Positions 26,349 to 35,575 of a DNA stretch of 55,307 bases are shown here, piece by piece (position 1 is the first letter of the stretch; every line of letters starts with the position of its first letter). This DNA is from SMBSF63 sp034003545. Lineage in GTDB: Bacteria > Chloroflexota > Anaerolineae > Anaerolineales > Anaerolineaceae. Under the pieces are notes generated by a model, which had not been told where the DNA came from, made no database searches, and was given only the letters and a program-made list of their open reading frames with translations. Made by a program: the position numbers and the translations under genes. The DNA lies in the NCBI GenBank assembly GCA_964447155.1, contig CAYURM010000019.1:1-55307 (forward strand), in the 5' to 3' direction.

Positions 26349-28900
26349 GTGATCACCGTCACCTGTGAGCCGCGCAAGGTTTTCTCCACCTCAATGCGGG
26401 CAGGGAAAGCATCCTTAAGCTGCTCCAGATGGGTGATCACTAAAATGCGGGCGAAGTCGTCGCGCACCAGATTGATCACCTCGATCAACCGTTGGCGGCC
26501 TTCGGCGTCCTGACTGCCAAAGCCTTCATCAATCACCAGCATTTGCAGCCGCCCGCCCGCGCGCTGCGCAAGCACGCGTGACAGCGCCAGACGAATGGCA
26601 AAATTAATCCGAAATGCCTCACCGCCGGAGAAAAGTTCATACTCCCGCGCACCGGCCGCATCGCTGATCAGAATGTCCAGGGTTTCTTTCTTGTCAGTAC
26701 GCTTCTTGTCCTTATAATCCCGCTGGGTGCTAAACCGTACCGACATCTGACCATCCGTCAGACGATCAAGGAGTTCGTTGGCCTGATTTTCAATCTCCGG
26801 CAAAGCCTGTTCAATCAACAGGGCGGGCACGCCATCCTTGCCAAAGGCGCGTTCCAGGGTCTTCAAGTATCCCACCTGCCGGGCAATCGCCTCGCGTGCT
26901 TGCGTCTGTTCAGTCTGCCGCACTTTTTGGTCCGCAATCGTTTTCACCCACTGTCTGGCCCCGCCAATCTCGGCGCGCAGGATATTCTCGCGTTCGCGCA
27001 AATCCCGCAGGTCCCGTTCGGCGCGGGCAATATCCGGCACAGATTCGGCTGCTTTTTGCACAACCGCTTCCGTTTTGGTAAATATTTTTTCCGCCTCTGC
27101 CGTTTCCTGTTCGCTCGCGGTTGCCTGGGCTTTCAGGCGTTCGATTTCATGTTCGAGCGGCGCCAGAGCAGCGCGGGCATTTTCCAGCTGCCGGTAAGCC
27201 TGCTCGCTCTCCCGATTCTCCACTTCGGTGCGCCGGACGGCATCATGGGCCGCGGCGTCATAGCCCAGTACTTTCAACGAAGCGTCAATTTCGGCCAGAA
27301 CGGTGCGCGTCTCAAGAGCAAATGCACCTTTCTTGAGGATATCCCCCACCTCCCGGAGGCGCGGTCTGCCATTTTCCTGCCACTCCGCCTGTTGGGAGCG
27401 GGCAATCTTCACCCGTTCCTCCCATTGATCCAGCTCACGCTGCTGCTGGCGAAGCTGCCCTTCAATCGATTGCAATCCTTTCAATTCCTCACGGATCTGC
27501 TCCACACGCTGCTCAACGTCCTTCATGCGCGCCTGATTGGCGCGGTAGCGGTCTCCCTGCTGCTGCCCCTCATTTTTGAGATGCTGCAGCAGCTCCTCAG
27601 GTTGCTCCAGATGCTGACCGCACAGCGGGCAGTCTGCGTCTTCCAGCTCCTCAAGCTGGTCCAGCCGCGCCTTAAGCTCATTCATCTGATCCTTCAAACG
27701 CTTGTTTTCCGCTTTGGCTTCCGTCTGTTCATCCAGGATGTGGTGCTCTTCCTCCTGAAGGGCCGCCCGTTCAGCCAGACGGGCATTGGCCGCTTCCACC
27801 GCCCGGCGCACCTCGTCCAGTTCGGCTTCCATCTTCGGCAGCGCGTCAGTCAGAGCTTCCATTTCCTGTGCTTTTTCCTGCAGCGTCTGCTCCTCCTGCA
27901 GCAGGATCGAGCGCTGACGGTCAATCTCTGCCAATGGCGCCGCCCGTTTGGCGTCAGCTTGGTGAAAATCAACCGAGATCTTGTCCCATTCTGCCAAAGA
28001 TTCACGCGCTGCCTGCCAGTGCTGGTAAGCGGCCGTGATCTCATCCGCCCGCTGGAGCTGGTCGCGCACCCGCGCTGACTCGGCCTCCCGTTCTGCCAGG
28101 GCCGCCTTGTTTTGTTCCAACCGCTGGCGGGCAGACGCAAGCTGGCCGCCCAGCATTTCAAGCACCTGCTGCTGCTCGGTCAAAGCAGATTTCAGCCGGC
28201 GTTGGTCTTCCAGAACCGATTCCTGCAATTTTCGCATTTCCTCCAACTGTGCCAGATCCTCTTCCAGCGCAGCGAGACGGGCACGGCGGGCAGGTTCTGT
28301 CTGAATTTCCTCATGGATTTCTTCCAGCAGCCTGTCGATGCCCGCCAGTTCTTTCTCCTGTTCACGGCGGCGCACAATCGTCCGTTCGCGGTACCTGTCC
28401 CAGTCTTCCAAACCGAGGATGCTGGTAAGGATGCGCTTGCGGTCACCAGGCCGCTGCTGGGCAAACTGGTCAGCCCGCCCCTGCAGGAAAAACGAGGCAT
28501 TGGTAAAGGTCTCGTAATCCATGGAGAGGGTTTCCTCAATCCGCGATTCCGTCAGGCGCAGGGTGTGCTCGGTAAGCTGCATCCACTTCCCGCTGTCATT
28601 CTGAACGCGAAACTCCAGCATTTTCGTCTTGCCGCGCGGATTGGTGCGCTCCACCTGATAGAGATCGCCTTCATACGCAAATTCAAAAATAACCTGGGCA
28701 GCATCTGCATGGCGATTGATCACCGACTCATCACGGCTGCGTGCCTGACCAAACAAAGACCAGGTGATGGCATCCAGCAGCGCAGACTTGCCCGCCCCGT
28801 TCGCCCCGCTGATGCAGGCCACATCCAGATTGGAAAAGTCCAGTTCCACCGGATCCAGATAGGAAAGAAACCCTTGCAAATACAAGCGCACCGGGATCAT
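26345..28900 (-). CDS. sbcC: SbcC/Rad50-type DNA repair ATPase
   Basis: The 851-residue SMC-like protein is the ATPase partner of SbcD in the hairpin- and end-processing nuclease. Walker A is GANGAGKS (residues 32-39). Long coiled coils flank a zinc hook DCPLCGQ with C424 and C427. The C-terminal lobe has the signature ELFSGGEAFRINFAIRLALS and Walker B MLVIDEGFGSQD. Length is in the normal range for Gram-positive-type SbcC/Rad50 proteins. It overlaps both neighbours by 4 bases. Its partner sbcD is separated from it by a membrane-protein gene. Confidence 0.92.
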   Translation of the reverse strand: MIPVRLYLQGFLSYLDPVELDFSNLDVACISGANGAGKSALLDAITWSLFGQARSRDESVINRHADAAQVIFEFAYEGDLYQVERTNPRGKTKMLEFRVQNDSGKWMQLTEHTLRLTESRIEETLSMDYETFTNASFFLQGRADQFAQQRPGDRKRILTSILGLEDWDRYRERTIVRRREQEKELAGIDRLLEEIHEEIQTEPARRARLAALEEDLAQLEEMRKLQESVLEDQRRLKSALTEQQQVLEMLGGQLASARQRLEQNKAALAEREAESARVRDQLQRADEITAAYQHWQAARESLAEWDKISVDFHQADAKRAAPLAEIDRQRSILLQEEQTLQEKAQEMEALTDALPKMEAELDEVRRAVEAANARLAERAALQEEEHHILDEQTEAKAENKRLKDQMNELKARLDQLEELEDADCPLCGQHLEQPEELLQHLKNEGQQQGDRYRANQARMKDVEQRVEQIREELKGLQSIEGQLRQQQRELDQWEERVKIARSQQAEWQENGRPRLREVGDILKKGAFALETRTVLAEIDASLKVLGYDAAAHDAVRRTEVENRESEQAYRQLENARAALAPLEHEIERLKAQATASEQETAEAEKIFTKTEAVVQKAAESVPDIARAERDLRDLRERENILRAEIGGARQWVKTIADQKVRQTEQTQAREAIARQVGYLKTLERAFGKDGVPALLIEQALPEIENQANELLDRLTDGQMSVRFSTQRDYKDKKRTDKKETLDILISDAAGAREYELFSGGEAFRINFAIRLALSRVLAQRAGGRLQMLVIDEGFGSQDAEGRQRLIEVINLVRDDFARILVITHLEQLKDAFPARIEVEKTLRGSQVTVIT

Positions 28901-30243
28901 GAATGCTCTCCTGTTTCCAGGCCGGTTTCATCGGTCTTGTCTTCACTCTGCAGAGGCGCTACCAGCACTTTGTCAATCCGGCGGCCATCCATATCCACCA
29001 CCTCAAAACGCCAGTTGCTCCAGTCCAGCGTCTGCCCGGTAACGGGGATGGTGTCGAACTGGCTCATAATGAAGCCGCCCAGGGTTTGATACCCCACCCG
29101 TTCTTCATCCGGCAAGGATTCAATGTTGAGCATCGGCTTCAATTCATCTACACGCATTAATCCATCCAGCAGCCAGGATCCATCCGAGCGCATTACGGAA
29201 GACCGGTCATAGTCCTCCCCGGCAGAGGGAATATCCCCGACGATCGACTTGAGCACATCCGCCTGAGTGACCATCCCCAACATGCCCCCATACTCATCAA
29301 TCACCAGCGCCACAGACAATCCGGTTTCCTTGAATTTTTCCAGCACCTTCATCGCCGGCATGCTCTCTGGAATGAAAACTGCCGGGCGCAGCATCGGCTC
29401 CAGATCAATCTCTTGATCGTGAAGCGTATTTTGCAGCAGGTCTTTGGTCAATAAAACGCCAATCACGTTATCCAGCCCGCCTTTGGCAACCGGAAAGCGC
29501 GTATAACGACTGTCCATGATCTTCTGTAAACTCTCGGAAAATTCTTCTTCCACATCCAGCCAGGTGATTTCGGTGTGCGGGGTCATGATCGCATCCACCC
29601 GCCGGTCACCAAAGCGGAAGACGCTTTCCATGATGCTTTGCTCCTCCTCTTCGATAATCCCGAATTCTGTGCCCTGCTGTAAAAGCATGCGAATCTCTTC
29701 TTCTGTCACCGGCGGTTCGTTGGTTTCCTTGGCGCCCAAAATGCGCAGCCCCAGGTCCGTAGACGCACTCAGCAACCGGATGATCGGTGAAGTCAACCGG
29801 GAGACCGCCCGGAAAAAGCGCGCATAGGTAATAGCGATCTTCTCGGGATTGCTCAATGCCAGCCGCTTGGGAATCAGTTCGCCAATCACCAGCGAGAAAT
29901 AGGTGATCGTCAAGGTCACCAGCAGCAGAGCAATCGCCTGCGCTGCGCCCGCATCCAGAAACGGCAAACGCGCCAGCAGGGGGGCCAGGTCACCGGACAG
30001 GGTTACCCCGCCCACCGCGCCGGAAAAAACCCCCACCAGGGTAATCCCCACCTGCACAGTCGACAGCAGGCGGTTGGGTGTTTCCGACAGTTCGACAGCC
30101 GCGTCAATCGCCTTCTGATCTGCTCCCTGACGCTGTTTCAGGCGCACTTTGCTGGACGAAACCATGGCCATCTCGTACATGGCAAACAATCCGTTCGCCA
30201 GGATCAACCCTAAAACCAGCAAAATATTGATCAAAACATTCAT
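28897..30243 (-). CDS. CNNM/CorC-HlyC family membrane protein
   Basis: The 448-residue protein has a DUF21 membrane domain (about 1-190, four helices), two CBS domains (about 205-330, including ESLQKIMDSRYTRFPVAKGG and ALVIDEYGGMLGMVTQADVL) and a C-terminal CorC_HlyC domain. The family is linked to Mg2+/Co2+ export or control; the old name hemolysin is misleading. The ATG at 30243 follows GAGAGGGT. A GTG at 30261 overlapping the sbcD stop is an alternative. It sits between sbcD and sbcC in one transcript. Confidence 0.88.
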   Translation of the reverse strand: MNVLINILLVLGLILANGLFAMYEMAMVSSSKVRLKQRQGADQKAIDAAVELSETPNRLLSTVQVGITLVGVFSGAVGGVTLSGDLAPLLARLPFLDAGAAQAIALLLVTLTITYFSLVIGELIPKRLALSNPEKIAITYARFFRAVSRLTSPIIRLLSASTDLGLRILGAKETNEPPVTEEEIRMLLQQGTEFGIIEEEEQSIMESVFRFGDRRVDAIMTPHTEITWLDVEEEFSESLQKIMDSRYTRFPVAKGGLDNVIGVLLTKDLLQNTLHDQEIDLEPMLRPAVFIPESMPAMKVLEKFKETGLSVALVIDEYGGMLGMVTQADVLKSIVGDIPSAGEDYDRSSVMRSDGSWLLDGLMRVDELKPMLNIESLPDEERVGYQTLGGFIMSQFDTIPVTGQTLDWSNWRFEVVDMDGRRIDKVLVAPLQSEDKTDETGLETGEHS

Positions 30244-30257
30244 GATGACCCTCTCGC

Positions 30258-31580
30258 TCACTCTTCGTCTTCAAACAAGGCAGCCTGGGGGACTTGCACA
30301 TCCCGCTGCACGTCGGGTTTTGTGCTGTCGGCCTGCCCGCCCGGCAGTTCATGTTCTTCAACCTTGTGCACTTCGTGAATGATTTGCATGGCAAGCTGAT
30401 TCAATGGCTCCGTGTCTTCCACATCCATCGTTTTCCAGTAGGTTACCAGCAGCTCGGCATGATCCATTCTGCTGGCGAGCTGACCTTCCGGCAGGCGCAA
30501 TCGATCTTCTATCTGCGGACGGCGCAAGAAATGAAATTCGAACGCCGGTTCGGCGTGCCGCCGCACCGCGCTCTCGTCAATGTCTGTCTCCCAATCGCGC
30601 GGATAGGTCACCGTCAGGCGCACAATCGCATCGCGCAGGGCATCCTGTGCCGGCAGGGCATCCATTAGCTGCTGGCTCACCTCCACCAGCGACGTGAGGG
30701 TGACCGTGCGGTCAATGAACTTCCTGCCATCCAGCTTGTGCCAATCCACCTTCGTTTCGCCTTTTGAAACCTCCGCAATCACAAAATATTTATCATCCGC
30801 GGCCTCGCCAAAATCAACCCGTTCAATCGAACCGGGGTAAATGACCGGCGGATGGGCATCCTCATTCAGGTTCTGCGCCTTATGGATATGCCCCAGGGCC
30901 ACGTAATCAAATTTTGGATTGCGCACCAGGTTACCGGGCAGCACCAGGTCATTGCCCAGCATCACGCTGCGCTCACCGCCGTATTTGGCGCCCTGCACGG
31001 AAGCATGGGCAGTGAACACGGTCGGCAAGTCAGGATCAATCTCCTCCAGCCAATTGTCCAGCATCTCAACAATGCGCTCCTCCATCTCGGCATATACCTC
31101 GGCCGGGTCTGTGGCGCTGATCTCCAAATTTGCCATCAGGCCGGAGCGGGACAGCCACGGCAGGGCAATCACCTGCAGGGGCAGGTCTTCCAGCTCGGCC
31201 GGAGTCAGTAAGGCCGGTTTGCTGAGCACATGCACATGCGGCACCGGCAGGGTTTCATATTCCTGCATGGCGTGCGCGCGCCCCAAAGCTGGGGAAAGGT
31301 CATGGTTGCCAACCAGCAGCAGGGTTGGGATACCGGCATCCGACAGTCGCCGGATGCGTTTGCCCCATTCCCGCTGAAAAGTTGGCACCGGTGTGCGGTC
31401 TTTGTAGGCATCGCCGGCAAACAGCACCATGTCTACTTTTTCAGTGATCGCCGTGTCCACAATCGTATCCAGAGCTTTCAAAAAGTCCAGCACGCGCAGC
31501 GGCAAACCGGAGACCGGGTCACGCCGTCCGTGGGCGGCTACGTCAATGTGCGTATCTGCAAAATGTAAAATCTTTACCAT
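30258..31580 (-). CDS. sbcD: SbcD/Mre11-type exonuclease subunit
   Basis: The 440-residue calcineurin-like phosphoesterase nuclease forms a complex with SbcC. Motifs in order are FADTHIDVA (metal ligands D9 and H11), LFAGDAYKDRTPVP, LVGNHDLSP, VFTAHASV and ALGHIHKAQ. The C-terminal third provides the SbcC-binding and capping part. It starts 5 bp after the C39 peptidase stop, and its own stop overlaps or nearly meets the next gene, as expected for an operon. Confidence 0.9.
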   Translation of the reverse strand: MVKILHFADTHIDVAAHGRRDPVSGLPLRVLDFLKALDTIVDTAITEKVDMVLFAGDAYKDRTPVPTFQREWGKRIRRLSDAGIPTLLLVGNHDLSPALGRAHAMQEYETLPVPHVHVLSKPALLTPAELEDLPLQVIALPWLSRSGLMANLEISATDPAEVYAEMEERIVEMLDNWLEEIDPDLPTVFTAHASVQGAKYGGERSVMLGNDLVLPGNLVRNPKFDYVALGHIHKAQNLNEDAHPPVIYPGSIERVDFGEAADDKYFVIAEVSKGETKVDWHKLDGRKFIDRTVTLTSLVEVSQQLMDALPAQDALRDAIVRLTVTYPRDWETDIDESAVRRHAEPAFEFHFLRRPQIEDRLRLPEGQLASRMDHAELLVTYWKTMDVEDTEPLNQLAMQIIHEVHKVEEHELPGGQADSTKPDVQRDVQVPQAALFEDEE

Positions 31581-31585
31581 TCGGT

Positions 31586-32884
31586 CTAGTTTCCCATCTG
31601 GCTCAATGCCTGCTGGCTGAGCGTATATCCTGGATGACAGGCCAGGCTTTTTTCAAAGTCTGCTCTGGCGGCGTTGGCATCGCCCAGCGCGCGGCGCGCC
31701 ATGCCCCGCCAGTAATAACTTTCTTCCATACAAGGCTCGCGCGCCGTGTCCAGGGTGGCCGTAGCCAGGTCGATCACCTGCTGGTATTGCCCCATATTGT
31801 AGTAGGCTTGGTAGGCTTCATCGCGGTACCACAACACCCGGAAAGGCCGCCGTTCGGCGGGCAGCGCCGGATAAAACTGAAAGGCAGTATCGAAAGCCCC
31901 GACCGCCCCGCGCGAATCACCGCTCAACTGCATGCTGCTGCCGAGGTTATACCAGGCGAAGAACTGATCCAGCTCGGCCGTGGTCGAAATCTCGTCATAG
32001 GCTGTCCGCGCAGCCACCTGCACGCTGGCAGACACATCCCGCCAGACGCCCAGCACCGCTTTCAGGTGCGCCTCCTCGGCGGGCGAATATACCACCATAA
32101 AGACATTGTTAAACCCGCGCCATTCATCCTCAATCAGATCATAAGCAATCGGATAATCCGCCGCAAAATAAGCATCCTGCACAATAAAGGTCTGCTGTCC
32201 ATCATCATAGCCTGTCATTAAATTATAATGCCCCATCCAGCTCAGGCGGCCGGTGGCCGTCTCGTGGATAAAGGTGCCTTTCTCGATCAGCACCGGGAAG
32301 CCGGCCGCAATCAGGGATTTAATCAGATTCAGATCTCCGCCATAGCGGTAGATGGCCTTCAACTGCGTTTTCTGGTTAACGTAATCCGTCAGTTCGGAAA
32401 TCATCACATTCTTGTCGGTATCCACCGGTTTGACCGCCGCACCAATATCGGTACGATCGCCAGTCCAGCCCTCATAGGCTAACGCCATCGCCAGCGTGGC
32501 CGGGGCGCAGTAATTCCACAAACCATGCTGGGAGATATACGGTACGCCGGAAATAACCGCCGAGGCCGGTAATGGCCTAACGGACTCCTGCGGCACTGGC
32601 GTACCAGCGCCAACAGCGTCCAAAGTCGGCTGGATGAAAAACGTCGGCGTAGGCGCAGAGCCGCCAAACAATGCGGCCTGCTTGGTGGCGTGCGCCGCCG
32701 CGGTGACCTCAATCGGCAGAAAAACCACCTCTTCCGGCGGGGAGACAAGATAATAGATGCGCGTACGCCACGTCTCCAGCCGCGAGGCAATCCCCTCTCG
32801 TACTGGCCGAATGACCAGCGACAGAAAACACAGCACAACAGCCGCGGCAATGATGAGCAGAATAACAGGTTTTCGTTTTTCCAT
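31586..32884 (-). CDS. C39-like peptidase with TPR-type C-terminus
   Basis: The 432-residue protein is anchored by an N-terminal membrane segment (about 7-27). A C39-like cysteine peptidase domain (about 110-270) has the catalytic Cys in HGLWNYCAPATLAMAL and the His in WMGHYNLMTGYDD. The last 140 residues are TPR-like helical repeats. It is likely an extracytoplasmic protease or a processing enzyme. It is first in the operon with sbcD and sbcC, and its -10 box TATAAT lies 9 bases before the ATG. Confidence 0.83.
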   Translation of the reverse strand: MEKRKPVILLIIAAAVVLCFLSLVIRPVREGIASRLETWRTRIYYLVSPPEEVVFLPIEVTAAAHATKQAALFGGSAPTPTFFIQPTLDAVGAGTPVPQESVRPLPASAVISGVPYISQHGLWNYCAPATLAMALAYEGWTGDRTDIGAAVKPVDTDKNVMISELTDYVNQKTQLKAIYRYGGDLNLIKSLIAAGFPVLIEKGTFIHETATGRLSWMGHYNLMTGYDDGQQTFIVQDAYFAADYPIAYDLIEDEWRGFNNVFMVVYSPAEEAHLKAVLGVWRDVSASVQVAARTAYDEISTTAELDQFFAWYNLGSSMQLSGDSRGAVGAFDTAFQFYPALPAERRPFRVLWYRDEAYQAYYNMGQYQQVIDLATATLDTAREPCMEESYYWRGMARRALGDANAARADFEKSLACHPGYTLSQQALSQMGN

Positions 32885-32893
32885 CCTGCTGGA

Positions 32894-32946
32894 ATTATAT
32901 CAGGTGGGCACGTCAACCAGTCAACCAGTTGATCCGTCAATCAGGA
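32894..32946 (-). promoter_or_regulatory. Octamer array and promoter of the C39-sbcD-sbcC operon
   Basis: On the reverse strand, four TGATTGAC-type units (about 32917-32946) are followed by TATAAT (32899-32894), 9 bases before the ATG at 32884. TTGAC cores lie at spacers of about 11 and 19 bp, so the exact -35 is uncertain. The leader would be at most a few bases. Confidence 0.5.
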
Positions 32947-32974
32947 AACTACCATTGCTTGCGTACCGTTTTTC

Positions 32975-33001
32975 CTGATTGACTGGTCACTGATTGACTG
33001 C
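32975..33001. repeat. Octamer array, consensus TGATTGAC (copy upstream of miaB)
   Basis: Two TGATTGAC units separated by a 7-bp variant lie on the forward strand. The last one provides the -35 hexamer of the miaB promoter. Confidence 0.65.
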
Positions 33002-33021
33002 TTCCCATTCCCTGTTATAAT
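32994..33021 (+). promoter_or_regulatory. Promoter of miaB, leaderless
   Basis: TTGACT (32994-32999, from the array), a 16-bp spacer and TATAAT (33016-33021) lie 7 bases before the ATG at 33029. There is no Shine-Dalgarno sequence between. Confidence 0.6.
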
Positions 33022-33028
33022 CTGCCCC

Positions 33029-34342
33029 ATGAAATATCACGTATGGACCGAAGGTTGTCAAATGAATGTCGCCGACTCGCGCCGGGCCGCATCTGCCCTG
33101 GAGCGTTTCGGATATGAACACACGCCGCGCGCCGATGACGCCGACGTGATCGTGCTCAATACCTGCATGGTGCGCCAGAGCGCCGAAGACCGCGCCTATG
33201 GCCGTCTGAACGGCCTGCGCCCGCTTGCCACCAATAACCCCAATCTGGTGGTCGCCGTAATGGGCTGTATGATCGGCGTCAAGGGCAACGAAGCTCTCAA
33301 AGAGCGCTTCCCTTTCATTAAGATTGTCTCCGCCCCTTCCGACATCCGCCCGCTGGTGGAGTACCTGGCCGCGCAGACCGACCACCAGGAAGAAAACGCC
33401 CGCACGGACGAACGCTTTGCCTGGATGGACGGCGAACTGGCCCTGCCATCCTATGAGCAAAACCAGCTTGTCTCCGGCTTCATCACCGTCATGGACGGCT
33501 GCTCGCACGCCTGCGCCTACTGCATCATCCCCTCCAAGCGCGGCGGCGAGAAATCCCGCCCGCCGGAGCACATCCTCTCCGAAGCGCGTTTGATGGTCGA
33601 GCAGGGCGTCAAGGAGATCATCTTCCTCGGGCAGATCGTCGACCGCTACGGCCGCGATAACCCCGACTACCCCTCCCTGGCCGGGCTGCTGCGTCAGGTG
33701 CACGAAATCGAAGGCCTGGAACGCATCCGCTTCCTGACCTCGCACCCCAACCAGATGTCAAACGACCTGCTGGACGCCGTGGCCGAGCTGCCCAAGCTGA
33801 TGCCCCACATCGAAGTCCCCAACCAGGCCGGCGATGACGAAGTCCTGGCGAACATGCGCCGCGGCTACACCGTGGAAGAATACCGCCAGCTCATCCAGCG
33901 CATTCGCCAGCGCATCCCGGGCGTCTCCATCGCCACCGACATCATCGTCGGCTTCCCCGGCGAGACCGAAGAGCAGTTCCAGCATACCTATGACCTGCTG
34001 GCTGAACTCCGGCTGGACGTGGCCCACCTGGCGCGCTACTCCCCGCGCACCGGCACCCTCTCGGAGCGCAAAATGCCCGACGACGTGCCGGACGAAGAGA
34101 AATGGCGCCGCTTCCGCCTGCTGGAAGAACTCCAGGAAGGCATCAGCACGGAGATCAACGCCCGCTACATCGACCAGACCGTGGACGTGCTCTTTGAAGA
34201 GAAGAAGAAAGGCCGCTGGCGCGGCCGCACTCCCACCTACAAACTCGTCTTCGTCGAATCCGACGAAGACCTGCGCGGCAGCCTCCTGCCGGTCAAGATC
34301 ACCTGGGCCGGCCCCTGGTCCATGCGCGGCGAACTGGTCTAG
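33029..34342 (+). CDS. miaB: tRNA-2-methylthio-N6-dimethylallyladenosine synthase
   Basis: The 437-residue radical SAM methylthiotransferase modifies A37 of tRNAs reading UNN codons. The UPF0004 domain supplies three Cys for one 4Fe-4S cluster (EGCQMN, NTCMVR, MGCM). The radical SAM CX3CX2C is MDGCSHACAYC, followed by IPSKRGGEKSRPP. A TRAM domain ends the protein. Odd points are SKRGGEKSR in place of the usual PxxRGxExSR and LGQIVDRYG in place of LGQNVNSYG, so the sister enzyme MtaB or a lineage variant should be considered, though overall layout favours MiaB. Confidence 0.88.
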   Translation: MKYHVWTEGCQMNVADSRRAASALERFGYEHTPRADDADVIVLNTCMVRQSAEDRAYGRLNGLRPLATNNPNLVVAVMGCMIGVKGNEALKERFPFIKIVSAPSDIRPLVEYLAAQTDHQEENARTDERFAWMDGELALPSYEQNQLVSGFITVMDGCSHACAYCIIPSKRGGEKSRPPEHILSEARLMVEQGVKEIIFLGQIVDRYGRDNPDYPSLAGLLRQVHEIEGLERIRFLTSHPNQMSNDLLDAVAELPKLMPHIEVPNQAGDDEVLANMRRGYTVEEYRQLIQRIRQRIPGVSIATDIIVGFPGETEEQFQHTYDLLAELRLDVAHLARYSPRTGTLSERKMPDDVPDEEKWRRFRLLEELQEGISTEINARYIDQTVDVLFEEKKKGRWRGRTPTYKLVFVESDEDLRGSLLPVKITWAGPWSMRGELV

Positions 34343-34344
34343 CG

Positions 34345-34758
34345 ATGGGCAATGTCTCTCTCACCCAACCCTTCGAGATGGAGATCAACGTCCAGCCAGA
34401 GGACATTGACGAGCTGGGGCATGTCAATAATGTTGTCTACCTGAACTGGGTACAGAATGCATCGATATCCCACTGGAACGCCGCCGCGCCAAACTGGCAA
34501 GAGCTCTCTTCCATTGTATGGGTCGTTATCCAGCATGAAATCCGTTACAAACACCCCGCCTATCTGGAGGATGTCATCATTGCCCGCACCTGGATCGGCA
34601 AAGCCAAACGTCGATTTTTTGAACGCCATACGGAACTGCTGCGAAAGACAGATAGAAAACTCCTCGCAAAAGCGATCACCCTGTGGACACCGGTAAACAC
34701 AGATACAGGAAAATCCGTGGAAATTGAGGCGGATGTGCTGGAGATGTTTTCTAAATAA
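34345..34758 (+). CDS. Acyl-CoA thioesterase, 4HBT hotdog fold
   Basis: The 137-residue single hotdog domain has the family opening PEDIDELGHVNNVVYLNWVQ, in which the conserved Asp and the GHVNN turn form the active site of YbgC/4HBT-type thioesterases. It would hydrolyse acyl-CoA or acyl-ACP thioesters in the cytoplasm. It starts 2 bp after the miaB stop and is probably translated from the same mRNA. Its substrate chain is unknown. Confidence 0.85.
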   Translation: MGNVSLTQPFEMEINVQPEDIDELGHVNNVVYLNWVQNASISHWNAAAPNWQELSSIVWVVIQHEIRYKHPAYLEDVIIARTWIGKAKRRFFERHTELLRKTDRKLLAKAITLWTPVNTDTGKSVEIEADVLEMFSK

Positions 34759-34862
34759 CCGGATACGAGTAAGGGCGCACAAGGTCTGATGCAGTATTAA
34801 ACGGCTTGCGCCTGCCAACCCCGTTAAGTACGACCAAATCGTCACAGTTAACAAAGGAAGCC

Positions 34863-35144
34863 GGCGGATGCCATCCCATAGGCATCAAGCTAAGAAAAAA
34901 ACAAATGCTCCCCTTGGAAAGGTTGGATTCTATAAAGTTGGATGGCAAAATGTGTTCAAAGTATCATAAATTGGTTAGCAATGCCCCCCTTTTCAAGGTT
35001 TGCACGAGATCAACCTTGAAAAAGGGCGATTCGCAAGCCATTAAATCTTACGGGCGGCGGGACTGGGGAAGTAAAATGCTAAGTGCGCCAACCTTTCCAA
35101 GGGAAGTTTTGCCTTAGCTTGATGCGCAGGGGATACCATCCGCC
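34863..35144. repeat. MITE-like four-arm element A1 with long terminal inverted repeats
   Basis: A non-coding element with outer inverted repeats (34863-34894 against 35113-35144, about 5 mismatches in 32). Inside these lies an arm pair CCCCTTGGAAAGGTTGG (34910-34926) and CCAACCTTTCCAAGGG (35088-35103). A central pair follows: CCCTTTTCAAGGTT (34987-35000) and AACCTTGAAAAAGGG (35012-35026). No ORF of note is present. The same arm plan occurs at 47244-47442. Confidence 0.75.
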
Positions 35145-35255
35145 CCTGCAAAAAAAAACAATCTCTTCCCGAATCCCTGATCAACAATAGCTCAAATGAC
35201 CGTGCACGCTTCGCGCGACAGCACCATTTCAATCAGCACACGTCCCGACATCCCC

Positions 35256-35454
35256 CCTCCCGCAGGTTTCGAAGAAAGCCCATCGTCAATTTCATTCCTA
35301 TCAGCGCTTCTTAACCATCTATTCAAGTTCAACCCTGCGGGAGGCTTCTCACCGCCAGCGCCAAACCTCCCGCAGGGATGTTCGTTGTGCATCCTTCATA
35401 ATCCCAAAATCTGAACAAGCACGCAGAAAGCACATCATGCCAACCTGCGGGAGG
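35256..35454. repeat. Four-arm element B1 (direct repeat, left copy)
   Basis: A 199-bp element with arms CCTCCCGCAGGTTT (35256-35269), CCCTGCGGGAGG (35333-35344), CCTCCCGCAGGG (35366-35377) and AACCTGCGGGAGG (35442-35454). It is a diverged direct repeat of 37698-37896, with the phosphatase gene between. It is followed by an octamer array at about 35461-35500. Confidence 0.8.
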
Positions 35455-35460
35455 AAATTC

Positions 35461-35507
35461 CTGATCCTTATTCCCTGATTGCCGAATGCCCTGATTTCCC
35501 AAATCCA
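35461..35507. repeat. Octamer array, degenerate
   Basis: Units such as TGATTGCC, TGATTTCC and TGATCCT in 7-8-bp register directly follow element B1, as in the right-hand copy B2. Confidence 0.5.
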
Positions 35508-35575
35508 GTTGCCAGCCCATAACAATTCCATTACACTAGAAGAAGTATTTGGACTTCTCTCATCAAGGGGTTCCC

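Noticed and set aside
26900..28078. 392-codon forward frame opposite sbcC
   Set aside because: It is a mirror of the sbcC coiled-coil coding strand, rich in Leu/Phe/Gln as expected from antisense of GAA/CTG codons.
35196..35414. 72-codon frame across element B1
   Set aside because: It runs through all four palindromic arms of the repeat, has no ribosome site and no family match. Its similarity to the end of the phosphatase comes from the direct repeat.
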